A DNA stretch of 64,000 nt from contig NZ_JACKZC010000007.1 in assembly GCF_014212495.1 (NCBI RefSeq), positions 124,001 to 188,000 of the forward strand, read 5' to 3'. The notes below the pieces were generated by a model that worked only from the letters and a program-made list of their open reading frames with translations, was not told where the DNA came from and searched no databases. Below, in pieces: positions 1-9,433 of the stretch. Both the position numbers and the translations under genes were made by a program. Source of the DNA: Pontibacter sp. Tf4. GTDB taxonomy: Bacteria; Bacteroidota; Bacteroidia; Cytophagales; Hymenobacteraceae. The stretch's first letter is position 1. The number at the start of each line of letters is the position of its first letter.

Positions 1-232
1 AACGCGCAAAGTCCGCAGCAGTTACAAGCTTCTGGTATAGTTTAGTATCTCCGATCTGGAATGGGTTATTCATTGGACCAGTGATTAAGGGGATTATACT
101 TATTGATTATGATTTAGGTCTGAATATGAACTTTCGGGATTATCAGATTTACAGGACTTTGATTATCACTTCTCTTTTTTAGTCTCCTTTTCAATAATCC
201 TGTTAAATCAGAAAAATCGGGTTAATCACTGG
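1..232. other. Intergenic DNA at left edge
   Basis: No coding region is visible in this stretch downstream of tsaD. It carries AT-rich repeat-like text, including GGACCAGTGATTAA followed by a G-rich step, which recurs after ribF near 9437, and phrases of the kind found in dispersed intergenic repeats. A gene may end just outside the window, but nothing here shows it. Confidence 0.6.
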
Positions 233-1240
233 TCAGATTTTCATCCTCGGATCGGGGCTGGCGTATTGGTCGGCGAAGTCGCCGGCCAGGTACTGGTAGT
301 GCGCAGCCATGGCGATCATGCCGGCGTTGTCGGTGCAGTACTGGAAGGCCGGGATGTACACGTTCCAACTGTAGCGTTTGGCGTAATCCTGCAGGGCAGC
401 ACGCAAACCGGAGTTGGCCGATACACCACCAGCTATAGCAACTTCTTTTATGCCCAGGTCTTTTGTCGCCTGCACCACTTTCTTCAGCAAGGTCTTGATC
501 AACGTATGCTGCACACTGGCACAAATATCATTGATGTTCTCCTGTACAAAATCCGGGTTTTCCTTCGTTCTATCACGCAGGAAGTAAAGTACTGAAGTTT
601 TGATACCGCTGAACGAATAGTCGTAGCCGGGCATGTTGCCAACCGGGAATTCGAAAGCTTTCGGGTTTCCTTGTGCGGCAGCTTTATCCAGCATCGGGCC
701 ACCCGGGTAAGGCAGTCCCAGCATTTTGGCTGTTTTGTCGAAGGCTTCGCCCACGGCGTCGTCCGTTGTCTGGCCGATCACTTCCATATCCAGGTGGCTT
801 TTTACGAGCACGATCTGGGTATGGCCGCCACTCACAGTCAGGCACAGGAACGGGAAATTTGGCTTCGGGTCGTCTATAAAATGCGCTAAAATGTGTGCCT
901 GCATGTGGTTTACATCAATCAGCGGGATGTTAAGCCCCAGCGCCAGCGACTTGGCAAAAGAGCTGCCTACCAGCAGGGCTCCTAAAAGTCCGGGGCCGCG
1001 GGTAAAAGCCACTGCACTTAACTCATTTTTAGTTACATTTGCTTTGTTTAATGCTTCGGTTACAACAGGAATTATATTTTGCTGATGCGCTCTGGAAGCA
1101 AGTTCTGGTACTACGCCGCCATATTTTTCGTGAACGGCCTGAGTAGCAATTATATTCGACAATACCTCACCGCCACGTATAACGGCAGCCGAGGTTTCGT
1201 CGCAGGAAGATTCAATAGCTAAAATTGTAGGTTCGGTCAT
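233..1240 (-). CDS. tsaD: tRNA N6-adenosine threonylcarbamoyltransferase TsaD
   Basis: TsaD transfers the threonylcarbamoyl group from threonylcarbamoyl-AMP to A37 of ANN-decoding tRNAs (t6A modification) in the cytoplasm, working with TsaB and TsaE. The 335-residue protein has the usual family length. The ASKHA-type ATP-binding fold shows as SSCDETSAA near residues 11-19, a SGGHTQIV segment and AGGVSANSGLR near the C-terminus. The metal-binding HxxxH motif is HMQAH at residues 112-116. The ATG start lies 3 bp from the start of the divergent tamB, so the promoter must lie inside tamB or the transcript must be nearly leaderless. The assignment is firm. Confidence 0.97.
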   Translation of the reverse strand: MTEPTILAIESSCDETSAAVIRGGEVLSNIIATQAVHEKYGGVVPELASRAHQQNIIPVVTEALNKANVTKNELSAVAFTRGPGLLGALLVGSSFAKSLALGLNIPLIDVNHMQAHILAHFIDDPKPNFPFLCLTVSGGHTQIVLVKSHLDMEVIGQTTDDAVGEAFDKTAKMLGLPYPGGPMLDKAAAQGNPKAFEFPVGNMPGYDYSFSGIKTSVLYFLRDRTKENPDFVQENINDICASVQHTLIKTLLKKVVQATKDLGIKEVAIAGGVSANSGLRAALQDYAKRYSWNVYIPAFQYCTDNAGMIAMAAHYQYLAGDFADQYASPDPRMKI

Positions 1241-1243
1241 CTT

Positions 1244-4200
1244 TTGGAAAAAGAACAGTCCATAAATTACTTCAAAGTTATAGGAAAAACGCTACTTCAC
1301 ACAGTTGTAGAGCTTATCCTGTTGCTTTTGCTGCTATTTATAGCTGTTTTCTTTGCTATCCGGATACCTGCCGTACAAACCCATATCGCCCAGCGGGCCG
1401 CCCAATGGCTCTCCGAAGCCACAAAGCATGATGTGTCAGTTGGCCGGGTAGATATCGAGTTTTTCAGCAATGTGGTTCTGGAGCAGGTGCAGGTACGCGA
1501 CTATAAAAAGAACGAGCTCTTTTACGTAGGCCGCATCGTAGCCGATATTGCCACCTTCTCGCTACTCCACCCCAACACCCTTACAATAGCCACCCTGGAG
1601 CTGGAGCAGCCCCGCGCCAACTTAGTATACTACCAGGGCTCTGATACCCTGAATGCCGGCGCTTTCTTTAATGCCTTAGGCGATCTGTTCGTAAAGGACA
1701 CCACCAAACCATCCGAGCCTTTTAACTTCGAGCTGCAGGAGCTGATCATCAGGAACGGGCGCTTCACGTACGACGACTTCAACAAACCGCTCGCCGGGCA
1801 TGGCATGGATTACGCCCACCTGACCGTGGACAGCATCTATGGCAATTTTGATGAGCTGGTGCTGGCCGATACCTTAAAAGCCAACATCACTAATTTCAGG
1901 GCTATCGAGACGCGCAGCAATACCAACCTGAAACATTTAGATACCCGCATGACCTACTCCAGTACGTTCTGGGAATGGGATGCGCTCGATCTGAAGGTGC
2001 AGGACAGCCATGTGCAGAACTATGTACGCTTCGACTATAACCGCTTCGGCAACTTTGTGGATTTTAACGACAGCGTAACCATGACCGCCAGGCTTTACGA
2101 TTCTTATGCGCACGCCAGAGACATCTCCAAATTCACTACGCTGCTGCAAGATTATGAGAACGAAGAGATACACGTTAATTCCATAAACTATAAGGGCAAG
2201 GTATCTAACTTTAAAGCCGACAGTGTAGACCTGAAATATGGCCGGAACACACATATAGTAGGCAGCATAAGCGCCGACGGGTTGCCAAACGTAAGAGAGA
2301 CCTTTGCCAACCTGAAACTGAAGCCATCAACTATAGATGCAGACGATATCAAACAGTTTCTGCCGCAGGATGCCTATGTGGTTGCCGACCGCCTGGGTAC
2401 TGTAAAGTTAGAAGGCCGCTTTCTGGGCTTTTACAACGACTTTGTAGCCAACGGAAGTTTTGCCACCGCGCTGGGTAACGTAAAATCCGACATCAACCTG
2501 AAAATAGACGACGACAAGCGCACCTCTTCCTACAAAGGCTATATCAGCACCAACAGCTTTAACCTGGGCAAGCTCATTAACCGCACCGACCTGCTCACCA
2601 CCATCTCGATGAGTGGCAAAGTGGCCGGCTCGGGTTTTACTCTGGAAGATGCCAACGTGGACATGGATGCCACCATCAACCAGCTGTACTTTAAAGACTA
2701 TAACTACCGCAACATTGTAGCCAACGGCAACCTGAGCCGTCAGAAGTTTGTGGGGCAGGTCAGCATAAACGACCCCAACCTGGTTTTATCAGCAGATGGC
2801 GAAGTATTCCTGAACGGCGACGAACAGGCCTTTAATATGGTAGCCGACCTGGGCAAGGTTGACCTGCAGGCGCTCCGCTTATCGAAAGAGCCGTTTACCA
2901 TCAGCGCCAATGCCAACCTCGACTTTAAAGGCCTGCGCCTCGACGACTTTGTGGGCATCGCCAGTTTTGCGAACGCTACTATAAACTATAAAGGCAAAGA
3001 ACTGGCTCTGGACTCGCTTTACATTAACTCTGCTATAGTAGAAGGACAGCGCGCCCTTAACCTCGTATCGGACCCGCTTACCCTGCAGATTGACGGAGAC
3101 TTTGACTACTCCACCCTGATCGCTGACCTGTCGCAGTTAGCTGAAGAGTATAAACTGAACTTTGAGAGTAACGATGCTGCCACGCAGGCCTACTATAGCC
3201 GCAAACCCAAAAGCCCGGTGAATGAGTATGCCCTGAACTATAGTTTGCAGTTAAAAGATGCTACGCCGCTCCTGCAACTACTGGTGCCCGAACTCACCAT
3301 TTCCGACAACACAACTATAGAAGGCTCTTTCAGGCATGGCAATACCGTTATAGTGGAAATGGTGGGCGATGTGGATACGCTTACTTACGCAGACTATAAC
3401 CTGTACCGCAACCATTTCGAGGTTACATCCTCCAAGCTGCAGTTCACCCCCGATGTGCTGGCAAGTATCATCTATACTTCCGAGCAACAGCAACTGCCCA
3501 CTGCCGGCCGCACACAGGATTTTTACCTCGAAGGTATCTGGAGCGAACGCAAGATAGATTTTGCTACCAGCGTACGCCAGCCCGAGTATAACAACCGCGC
3601 CACCATTACCGGCGACCTTAACTTCCTTGAGAACCAGGTACAGCTGGTTTTCGACAAATCGAACATCATTCTGCGCGATATGCCGTGGGCCTTTACACCG
3701 GGCAATACAATAGTTATTGGCGATGCCGGCAAGAGCATCCTGTTCCAGAACTTTGCCATTACCAACCAGGAGCAGGTGGTGCGCGCTGCAGGCCTGATAT
3801 CCGAAGACCCGAACAGCACCCTGAACCTACATGTTGAGAACTTTGACCTGCGCAACCTGAACACCCTGATAACCGAGAAAATTGCCGGTAAGCTAAGCGG
3901 CGAGGTTGTTGCCCAGGATGTGTACGACCGTGCCCTGCTGAACATTACCGCCCGCGTCGATTCCTTTTACCTCGATGATTTCCTGATCGGTGACATAGCA
4001 GGCAAAGCTGACTGGAACAACACAGCTAAACAAATGGTGGTGGACGTAGGCATAGACCGGAACAACAAGAAAGTACTGAGCGTAACGGGTAACTATAACC
4101 CCAATGCCGAAGAAGACCAGTTAGACCTGCTAGCCGTTATGGACCAGGCACAGCTTAAACTGGTAGAGCCGCTCATCAAACCAATCCTCTCCGATTTGCA

Positions 4201-5779
4201 GGGCGACCTGGAAGGACGGGTGCGCATACTTGGCCGCCTTACTTCTCCTATATTAAAAGGATCGGTGATGGTAACCAACGGGCAGTTCCGGTTCGATTAC
4301 CTGAACACCACCTACCGTTTTAACGACCGCGTATACCTTGGCCCGAACAGCATCAGTTTCCGGAATGCACAGATAAAGGACCTTTTTGGAAACACAGCAA
4401 CAGTAACCGGCGGCATTGCACACGACGGCTTCGAGAACATGGTAATTGACCTCAGTGCCCGTTACCGCAATTTCATGATCCTGAACACCACGGCCGAGCA
4501 GAACGAACTATACTATGGAACAGCTTTTGGGACAGGCACTGCCAGCGTGCTGGGTCCGGTTGATAACCTGCGCATAAATGTAGATGCCCGCAGCGAAGAA
4601 AACACCCGTTTAGTTATTCCGCTGGATAACCAGGAAAGCGTAGCCCGCAAAGACTTCATCAAATTTGTGACACGCACCCCGGACAGCCTGGCCGTGGCTG
4701 TAGATAACGAGAAAGTAGACCTGTCTGGCATTAACATGAATTTTAACCTGGATGTGACCGACGATGCTTACTTTGAGATCATCATTGACCGTACAACCGG
4801 TGACGTGATCCGTGGATCAGGTTCCGGCGACATCCGGATGACCATCGACACACGCGGCGACTTTAACATGTTTGGTACATTCGAGATCTCTAAAGGTGCT
4901 TATAACCTGAACCTGCTGGAAGGTCTGGTAACCCGCGAGTTTAATGTGCAGCCGGGCAGCACCATTACCTGGAACGGCGATCCGCTGGGGGGCATTATGA
5001 ACATTACCGGTAACTATACCCAGATGGCCTCGCTGCCGGTAACTGAAACCAGCACCATACAGGGCCGCTACCCTGTTACCGCCGTGATAGAGTTGGATGG
5101 CCCGCTGCTGACGCCACAGATTGAACTGGGACTGAACTTTGATGAAGTACCGCAGACCGCTGAAACCGAAGCCCTGATAAGCGCCATTAAAAACGATGAA
5201 GCCGAACTGAACCGCCAGGTATTCAGCCTGATGGTACTGGGCAGATTATCGCCGCAGGGCACATTCAGTACTGTGGATGCCGGAACTACGGCAGTGGGCG
5301 GTAGTTTGGGTAGCTTACTCTCTAACCAGCTCAGCAGCTTCCTCAACAGCATAGACAGCAACCTGGAGATCGACATCGGCTTAGGAAATATAGACCAGGA
5401 TGCGCTTTCGTCGTTGCAGGTAAGGTTAAGCTATTCGTTTTTCCAGGGCAGGCTGCGCGTAACCAGCGAGGCCGGCCTGGGAGCAAGCAACGAAACCGGC
5501 ACCACCCGCGACAATGGCTACCAGGGCGACTGGTCTTTGGAGTACTATATTACCAAGAGCGGTGAGCTGCGGGCGCGCATCGAGTACAACACCATTCCGC
5601 GGGGGCTGATAGACAGGCGTACCAACCGCCAGAGTTTCAGTTTGCTGCATACCAAGCGTTTCGATAACCTGCGCGAGCTGTTCAGGAGCAACCGCCGCCA
5701 GCGCCGCCTCGAGGAGCAGGAACGTCAGCAGATCATACTGGACTCTGACCCACGCTTGAATTTACCGGCCCGGGAGTAG
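1244..5779 (+). CDS. tamB: Translocation/assembly module TamB-like protein (DUF490)
   Basis: This 1511-residue protein is a TamB-family (AsmA-like) envelope protein. Such proteins are anchored in the inner membrane, span the periplasm as a long beta-groove, and are linked to outer-membrane protein assembly or phospholipid transport. One N-terminal membrane segment (about residues 18-42) is followed by a very long beta-rich repeat region, and the DUF490/TamB domain occupies about the last 450 residues. The predicted start is a TTG at 1244; the reading frame has no ATG near the membrane anchor, so TTG is the best candidate but not proven. The start faces the tsaD start across 3 bp. The gene is followed by a weak hairpin and then the ftsX cluster. 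Confidence 0.9.
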   Translation: MEKEQSINYFKVIGKTLLHTVVELILLLLLLFIAVFFAIRIPAVQTHIAQRAAQWLSEATKHDVSVGRVDIEFFSNVVLEQVQVRDYKKNELFYVGRIVADIATFSLLHPNTLTIATLELEQPRANLVYYQGSDTLNAGAFFNALGDLFVKDTTKPSEPFNFELQELIIRNGRFTYDDFNKPLAGHGMDYAHLTVDSIYGNFDELVLADTLKANITNFRAIETRSNTNLKHLDTRMTYSSTFWEWDALDLKVQDSHVQNYVRFDYNRFGNFVDFNDSVTMTARLYDSYAHARDISKFTTLLQDYENEEIHVNSINYKGKVSNFKADSVDLKYGRNTHIVGSISADGLPNVRETFANLKLKPSTIDADDIKQFLPQDAYVVADRLGTVKLEGRFLGFYNDFVANGSFATALGNVKSDINLKIDDDKRTSSYKGYISTNSFNLGKLINRTDLLTTISMSGKVAGSGFTLEDANVDMDATINQLYFKDYNYRNIVANGNLSRQKFVGQVSINDPNLVLSADGEVFLNGDEQAFNMVADLGKVDLQALRLSKEPFTISANANLDFKGLRLDDFVGIASFANATINYKGKELALDSLYINSAIVEGQRALNLVSDPLTLQIDGDFDYSTLIADLSQLAEEYKLNFESNDAATQAYYSRKPKSPVNEYALNYSLQLKDATPLLQLLVPELTISDNTTIEGSFRHGNTVIVEMVGDVDTLTYADYNLYRNHFEVTSSKLQFTPDVLASIIYTSEQQQLPTAGRTQDFYLEGIWSERKIDFATSVRQPEYNNRATITGDLNFLENQVQLVFDKSNIILRDMPWAFTPGNTIVIGDAGKSILFQNFAITNQEQVVRAAGLISEDPNSTLNLHVENFDLRNLNTLITEKIAGKLSGEVVAQDVYDRALLNITARVDSFYLDDFLIGDIAGKADWNNTAKQMVVDVGIDRNNKKVLSVTGNYNPNAEEDQLDLLAVMDQAQLKLVEPLIKPILSDLQGDLEGRVRILGRLTSPILKGSVMVTNGQFRFDYLNTTYRFNDRVYLGPNSISFRNAQIKDLFGNTATVTGGIAHDGFENMVIDLSARYRNFMILNTTAEQNELYYGTAFGTGTASVLGPVDNLRINVDARSEENTRLVIPLDNQESVARKDFIKFVTRTPDSLAVAVDNEKVDLSGINMNFNLDVTDDAYFEIIIDRTTGDVIRGSGSGDIRMTIDTRGDFNMFGTFEISKGAYNLNLLEGLVTREFNVQPGSTITWNGDPLGGIMNITGNYTQMASLPVTETSTIQGRYPVTAVIELDGPLLTPQIELGLNFDEVPQTAETEALISAIKNDEAELNRQVFSLMVLGRLSPQGTFSTVDAGTTAVGGSLGSLLSNQLSSFLNSIDSNLEIDIGLGNIDQDALSSLQVRLSYSFFQGRLRVTSEAGLGASNETGTTRDNGYQGDWSLEYYITKSGELRARIEYNTIPRGLIDRRTNRQSFSLLHTKRFDNLRELFRSNRRQRRLEEQERQQIILDSDPRLNLPARE

Positions 5780-5788
5780 CCCAGCGAG

Positions 5789-5813
5789 CTAAAAGAAGGG
5801 CTTTTTCTTTTAG
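5789..5813 (+). terminator. Probable tamB terminator hairpin
   Basis: CTAAAAGAA and TTCTTTTAG form complementary arms around a short G/T-rich loop just after the tamB stop codon. The stem is AT-rich and so only moderately convincing. Confidence 0.45.
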
Positions 5814-5848
5814 ATACCGCGGCTTTCCGTATTTTTAAAATATATTCC

Positions 5849-5856
5849 TAATTTTG
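5849..5856 (+). promoter_or_regulatory. Candidate Bacteroidota -7 element for ftsX cluster
   Basis: TAATTTTG matches the Bacteroidota -7 consensus TAnnTTTG. Transcription would begin near 5862, after the upstream in-frame ATG at 5858. This supports the ATG at 5873 as the true ftsX start. A clear -33 TTTG is not seen. Confidence 0.5.
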
Positions 5857-5872
5857 TATGGAAGGAGTACCT

Positions 5873-6772
5873 ATGGCAAAGCAGCACAAATCAGTAAAAA
5901 AGAAAAAGCTCGGTAATTACCCGCATACCATGGTGGTGTTCAGTATCTCGTTGGCCCTGTTCGTAATCGGGTTGTTCGGGTTGCTGCTCATCCATGCCCA
6001 TAAATTATCGGAACAGGTAAAGGAGAGCATAGAAATGCAACTGTACCTGGACAAGAACCTGACCGGTGTGCAGCTTGCCAACATCCGCAAAAAATTAGCC
6101 GCTAAAGAATACGTAGCCATAAAAGCCGACACGGCCCAAGTGCGGTTTATATCAAAAGAAAAAGGCGCCGAAGCATTTATAGGAAAGACCGGCGAAGACT
6201 TTACCTCTTTTTTAGGTGAGAACCCGCTCCGCGATGCCTATGCCATTAATATAAAGGCCGAAAGCACCACCCCTGCCCAGATGAAAGGAATCAAAAACGA
6301 CCTGGAAGGGATAGAAGGCGTGTTTGAAGTCCAGTATGTGGAGGTCGGCTTCATCGAATCCATTAACAACAACATCCAGAAAATAAGCATGATCCTGCTG
6401 GGTTTTGCGGCTATCCTGGTGCTGGTAGTAATTATCCTGATCAATAACACGATAAAACTGGCCCTGTACTCGCAGCGTTTTCTGATCCGGAGCATGCAGC
6501 TGGTGGGGGCTACGGGCTTTTTTATTCAGCGCCCTTTCCTGAACCGGGCTGCCTGGCAGGGTGTTATGAGCGGTATAATTGCCTCAGGGCTGCTTTTTGC
6601 TTTAATGCAATACGCTTATACCCAGATAGAAGAACTGAAAGAGCTGCGCAACGACGAACAAACCTACATCCTGATGGGGTCGCTGCTCGTAATTGGCTGC
6701 ATTATCGGTTTTCTGAGCTCTTACCGGGCGGTGCGTAAATACCTGCGCCTTTCATTAGACGAACTATACTAA
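5873..6772 (+). CDS. ftsX: Cell division protein FtsX
   Basis: FtsX is the four-helix membrane permease-like partner of FtsE; the complex activates peptidoglycan hydrolases at the division site. The protein shows an N-terminal cytoplasmic lysine-rich stretch, one membrane segment, an extracytoplasmic domain of about 130 residues, and three further membrane segments, as expected. I chose the ATG at 5873 over the in-frame ATG at 5858 because GGAAGGAG sits a few bases upstream of 5873 and a TAnnTTTG promoter element ends at 5856. It heads a tight cluster with DUF3098, uppP, truB and ribF. ftsE is not in the window. Confidence 0.93.
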   Translation: MAKQHKSVKKKKLGNYPHTMVVFSISLALFVIGLFGLLLIHAHKLSEQVKESIEMQLYLDKNLTGVQLANIRKKLAAKEYVAIKADTAQVRFISKEKGAEAFIGKTGEDFTSFLGENPLRDAYAINIKAESTTPAQMKGIKNDLEGIEGVFEVQYVEVGFIESINNNIQKISMILLGFAAILVLVVIILINNTIKLALYSQRFLIRSMQLVGATGFFIQRPFLNRAAWQGVMSGIIASGLLFALMQYAYTQIEELKELRNDEQTYILMGSLLVIGCIIGFLSSYRAVRKYLRLSLDELY

Positions 6773-6773
6773 C

Positions 6774-6989
6774 ATGGAAAATAAAGACAGACTTGCCTTT
6801 GGCAGAAAAAATTACATCCTGATGCTGGTGGGCATTGTGGTACTGGTGATCGGCTTTATCATTATGACACTGGACACAGAACAGTACGGCCTTGGCTTTA
6901 TGGGCATTACACTGGGTCCGCTAGTAGTTCTGGCCGGTTTCGTTATCGAATTTTTTGCCATCCTTGTTAAAGACAAAAATCACCAGTAA
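6774..6989 (+). CDS. DUF3098 small membrane protein
   Basis: This 71-residue protein has a short charged N-terminus and two membrane segments (about residues 14-32 and 41-63). It matches the DUF3098 family, which in Bacteroidota is typically found between ftsX and uppP. Its function is unknown. It starts one base after the ftsX stop codon and its stop abuts the uppP start, so it is almost certainly translated from the same transcript. A role near division or undecaprenyl carrier recycling is only suggested by the neighbours. Confidence 0.85.
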   Translation: MENKDRLAFGRKNYILMLVGIVVLVIGFIIMTLDTEQYGLGFMGITLGPLVVLAGFVIEFFAILVKDKNHQ

Positions 6990-7823
6990 ATGAGCGTATG
7001 GCAGGCTATCATTTTAGCCATTATTGAAGGACTTACCGAGTTTTTACCAATCTCCTCTACCGGGCACATGATCATTGCGTCGGCTTTGATGGGGATAAAC
7101 GAATTACCGATCACCAAGATCCTGACCGTAAACATCCAGTTCGGGGCTATCCTTTCGGTGGTGGTGCTGTACTGGCGTCGTTTTCTGCAGAGCTTCGAGT
7201 TTTACCAGAAATTGCTGGTAGCTTTTATACCAGCTGTAGTTATCGGTTTTCTGCTGATGGACCTGGTGGATGCCATGCTGGAGAGTGTGGTGGTAACGGC
7301 CATTATGCTGGTAGTGGGTGGCGTGGTGCTGCTTTTTGTAGATAAGTGGTTCCGGAATGCCAACAGCGATAAGATCAGCTATAAAAATGCTTTTATGATT
7401 GGCTTGGCGCAGTGCGTGGCCATGATCCCGGGCGTATCGCGTTCGGCAGCCTCTATAGTTGGTGGTATGGCGCAGGGCATCGACCGTAAAACGGCAGCTG
7501 AGTTCTCGTTCTTCCTGGCGGTGCCTACCATGCTGGCCGCCTCTACTTACAAACTGATCACCGACCTGCTGCAGTTAGAGCTTTCCGACATCCTGAAATT
7601 TGATTTGCCCAAGATACAGAACAGCTTTGAGGTGATTAAGCCCGATGACCTGCAGTTGCTGCTGGTAGGTAATGTGGTGGCGTTTATAGTTGCAATGCTG
7701 GCGATCCGTTTCTTTATCAGCTTCCTGACCAAATATGGCTTTAAGATGTTCGGGTATTACCGGATAGGATTAGGCATACTGCTGCTGGCCCTTCTTGCAT
7801 TAGGCGTGGACTTAAGAGTTTAA
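6990..7823 (+). CDS. uppP: Undecaprenyl-diphosphatase UppP (BacA)
   Basis: UppP dephosphorylates undecaprenyl diphosphate to the monophosphate carrier used for peptidoglycan and surface polysaccharide synthesis; high dosage confers bacitracin resistance in other bacteria. The 277-residue polytopic protein carries both family signatures: [14 protein letters not shown] at residues 13-26 with the catalytic glutamates, and PGVSRSAAS at 147-155. It directly abuts DUF3098 upstream and truB downstream (1-bp gap), so the cluster is an operon. The start ATG is fixed by the adjoining upstream stop. Confidence 0.97.
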   Translation: MSVWQAIILAIIEGLTEFLPISSTGHMIIASALMGINELPITKILTVNIQFGAILSVVVLYWRRFLQSFEFYQKLLVAFIPAVVIGFLLMDLVDAMLESVVVTAIMLVVGGVVLLFVDKWFRNANSDKISYKNAFMIGLAQCVAMIPGVSRSAASIVGGMAQGIDRKTAAEFSFFLAVPTMLAASTYKLITDLLQLELSDILKFDLPKIQNSFEVIKPDDLQLLLVGNVVAFIVAMLAIRFFISFLTKYGFKMFGYYRIGLGILLLALLALGVDLRV

Positions 7824-7824
7824 A

Positions 7825-8520
7825 ATGACTTATAACTTTGAAGCAGGCGAGATACTGCTTATAGATAAACCGCTTACCTGGACGTCGTTTGACGTGGTGA
7901 AAAAAGTGCGCAATACGCTGCGTGTAAAAAAAATAGGCCACGCCGGTACCCTCGATCCGCTTGCTTCAGGCCTGCTGATATTGTGCACCGGTAAATTCAC
8001 CAAACGCATTGACGAGATACAGGCGCAGGAAAAAGAGTACACCGGCACCATTATTTTAGGCCAGTACACCCCCTCCTACGACAAGGAAACAGAAGTAACC
8101 GAAACCAAAGACATCAGCCACCTTACGCCGGAAACTATAAAAGCTGCTGCCAATACGTTTGTGGGGACGATAGAACAGGTGCCTCCTATTTACTCGGCAG
8201 TGATGGTAGATGGCAAACGCGCCTACGACCTGGCCCGCCGTGGCAAAGCTGCCGAGCTGAAACCGCGCACTATAACTATAAAAGCCTTCGACATTACAAA
8301 TATTGAAGGCGAAGTGGTAAGCTTTAAGGTAATTTGCACCAAAGGCACTTACATCCGTAGTCTGGCGCATGACCTGGGTGTGCAGTTAGGCGTTGGCGGG
8401 CATCTGGGCTCGCTGGTCCGTACGCGCATCGGCGACTATAAACTGGAAGATGCGTTAACTATAGAAGATATTCAGGCAATCAGAAAAGCACAGCTGGAAG
8501 CGAATGGAAGTAATTCGTGA
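7825..8520 (+). CDS. truB: tRNA pseudouridine(55) synthase TruB
   Basis: TruB converts uridine 55 of the T-loop of tRNAs to pseudouridine. The protein is 231 residues, the short form common in Bacteroidota that lacks the C-terminal PUA extension of the E. coli enzyme. The catalytic motif GHAGTLDPLASGLL covers residues 38-51, with the nucleophile Asp44. The LDKP-like N-terminal motif appears as IDKPLTWTS. Its 3' end overlaps ribF by 17 bp, a conserved translational coupling. Confidence 0.96.
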   Translation: MTYNFEAGEILLIDKPLTWTSFDVVKKVRNTLRVKKIGHAGTLDPLASGLLILCTGKFTKRIDEIQAQEKEYTGTIILGQYTPSYDKETEVTETKDISHLTPETIKAAANTFVGTIEQVPPIYSAVMVDGKRAYDLARRGKAAELKPRTITIKAFDITNIEGEVVSFKVICTKGTYIRSLAHDLGVQLGVGGHLGSLVRTRIGDYKLEDALTIEDIQAIRKAQLEANGSNS

Positions 8521-9433
8521 TATAGCCGATTTTCCGCAACTTAGTTACCCGGTGGTTACTAGCGGCACCTTTGACGGGGTGCACGTTGGTCATCAGAAAA
8601 TACTGCAGCGCGTAATGGAGCGTGCCCGCCAGAACAATGGCCAGAGCGTGGTTATTACCTACTGGCCGCATCCGCGCCTGGTGCTTTTCCCGGAAGACAA
8701 CGACCTGAAGCTCCTGACAACGATAGACGAGCGCATCGAACAGCTCCGCAGTTTCGGTATCGATTATCTGCTGATCATCCCGTTTACCAAAGAGTTTTCC
8801 CGCACCAGCTCCCGCACGTTCATTACCGACATACTGGTAAAAGCTCTGCATACCAAAGTACTGGTTATTGGCTACGACCATCGGTTTGGCAAAAACCGCG
8901 AAGGCAGTTTTGAGCACCTAAAAGCCCACAGCAGCAAGTATGGTTTTGAAGTAGAAGAGATTCCGCGCGAAGACGTGGATGATGTGGGCGTAAGCTCCAC
9001 CAAAATACGAAAAGCCCTGGAAGTAGGCGACCTGGAAACGGCCACCAGCTACCTCAACCGTTACTATACCCTGACGTCTGTTGTAGTTGAGGGCAACAAA
9101 CTGGGCCGGACCATCGGTTATCCCACCGCCAACCTCGCTATTCCGCATACCCACAAGCTGATTCCGGCCAACGGCGTGTATGCCGTATGGGCTACTATAA
9201 ACGGCGAGCAGCATCCCGGCATGATGAACATTGGCATGCGACCTACCGTAGATGGCACCCACCTTACCCTGGAAGTACACCTGCTCAACTTTAACCAGGA
9301 CATTTACGGCCAGTCCATGACCGTTGCCTTTGCAGCCTACCTCCGCGAAGAGCAGAAGTTCAACGGCCTCGATGCGCTGAAGGCACAATTGGCAAAAGAC
9401 AGAGAAACAACTGCGAAAGTACTGGGGCTGTAG
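8504..9433 (+). CDS. ribF: Bifunctional riboflavin kinase/FAD synthetase RibF
   Basis: RibF phosphorylates riboflavin to FMN and adenylylates FMN to FAD. The N-terminal FAD synthetase (nucleotidyltransferase) domain has GTFDGVHVGH at residues 21-30 and an SSTKIRKAL segment; the C-terminal kinase domain has GYPTANL and the conserved GxMNIGxRPT-type segment (residues about 200-300). The 309-residue length is normal. It overlaps truB by 17 bp and ends the ftsX cluster. A large repeat island follows. No FMN riboswitch is visible, as expected for a cluster read from ftsX. Confidence 0.96.
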   Translation: MEVIRDIADFPQLSYPVVTSGTFDGVHVGHQKILQRVMERARQNNGQSVVITYWPHPRLVLFPEDNDLKLLTTIDERIEQLRSFGIDYLLIIPFTKEFSRTSSRTFITDILVKALHTKVLVIGYDHRFGKNREGSFEHLKAHSSKYGFEVEEIPREDVDDVGVSSTKIRKALEVGDLETATSYLNRYYTLTSVVVEGNKLGRTIGYPTANLAIPHTHKLIPANGVYAVWATINGEQHPGMMNIGMRPTVDGTHLTLEVHLLNFNQDIYGQSMTVAFAAYLREEQKFNGLDALKAQLAKDRETTAKVLGL

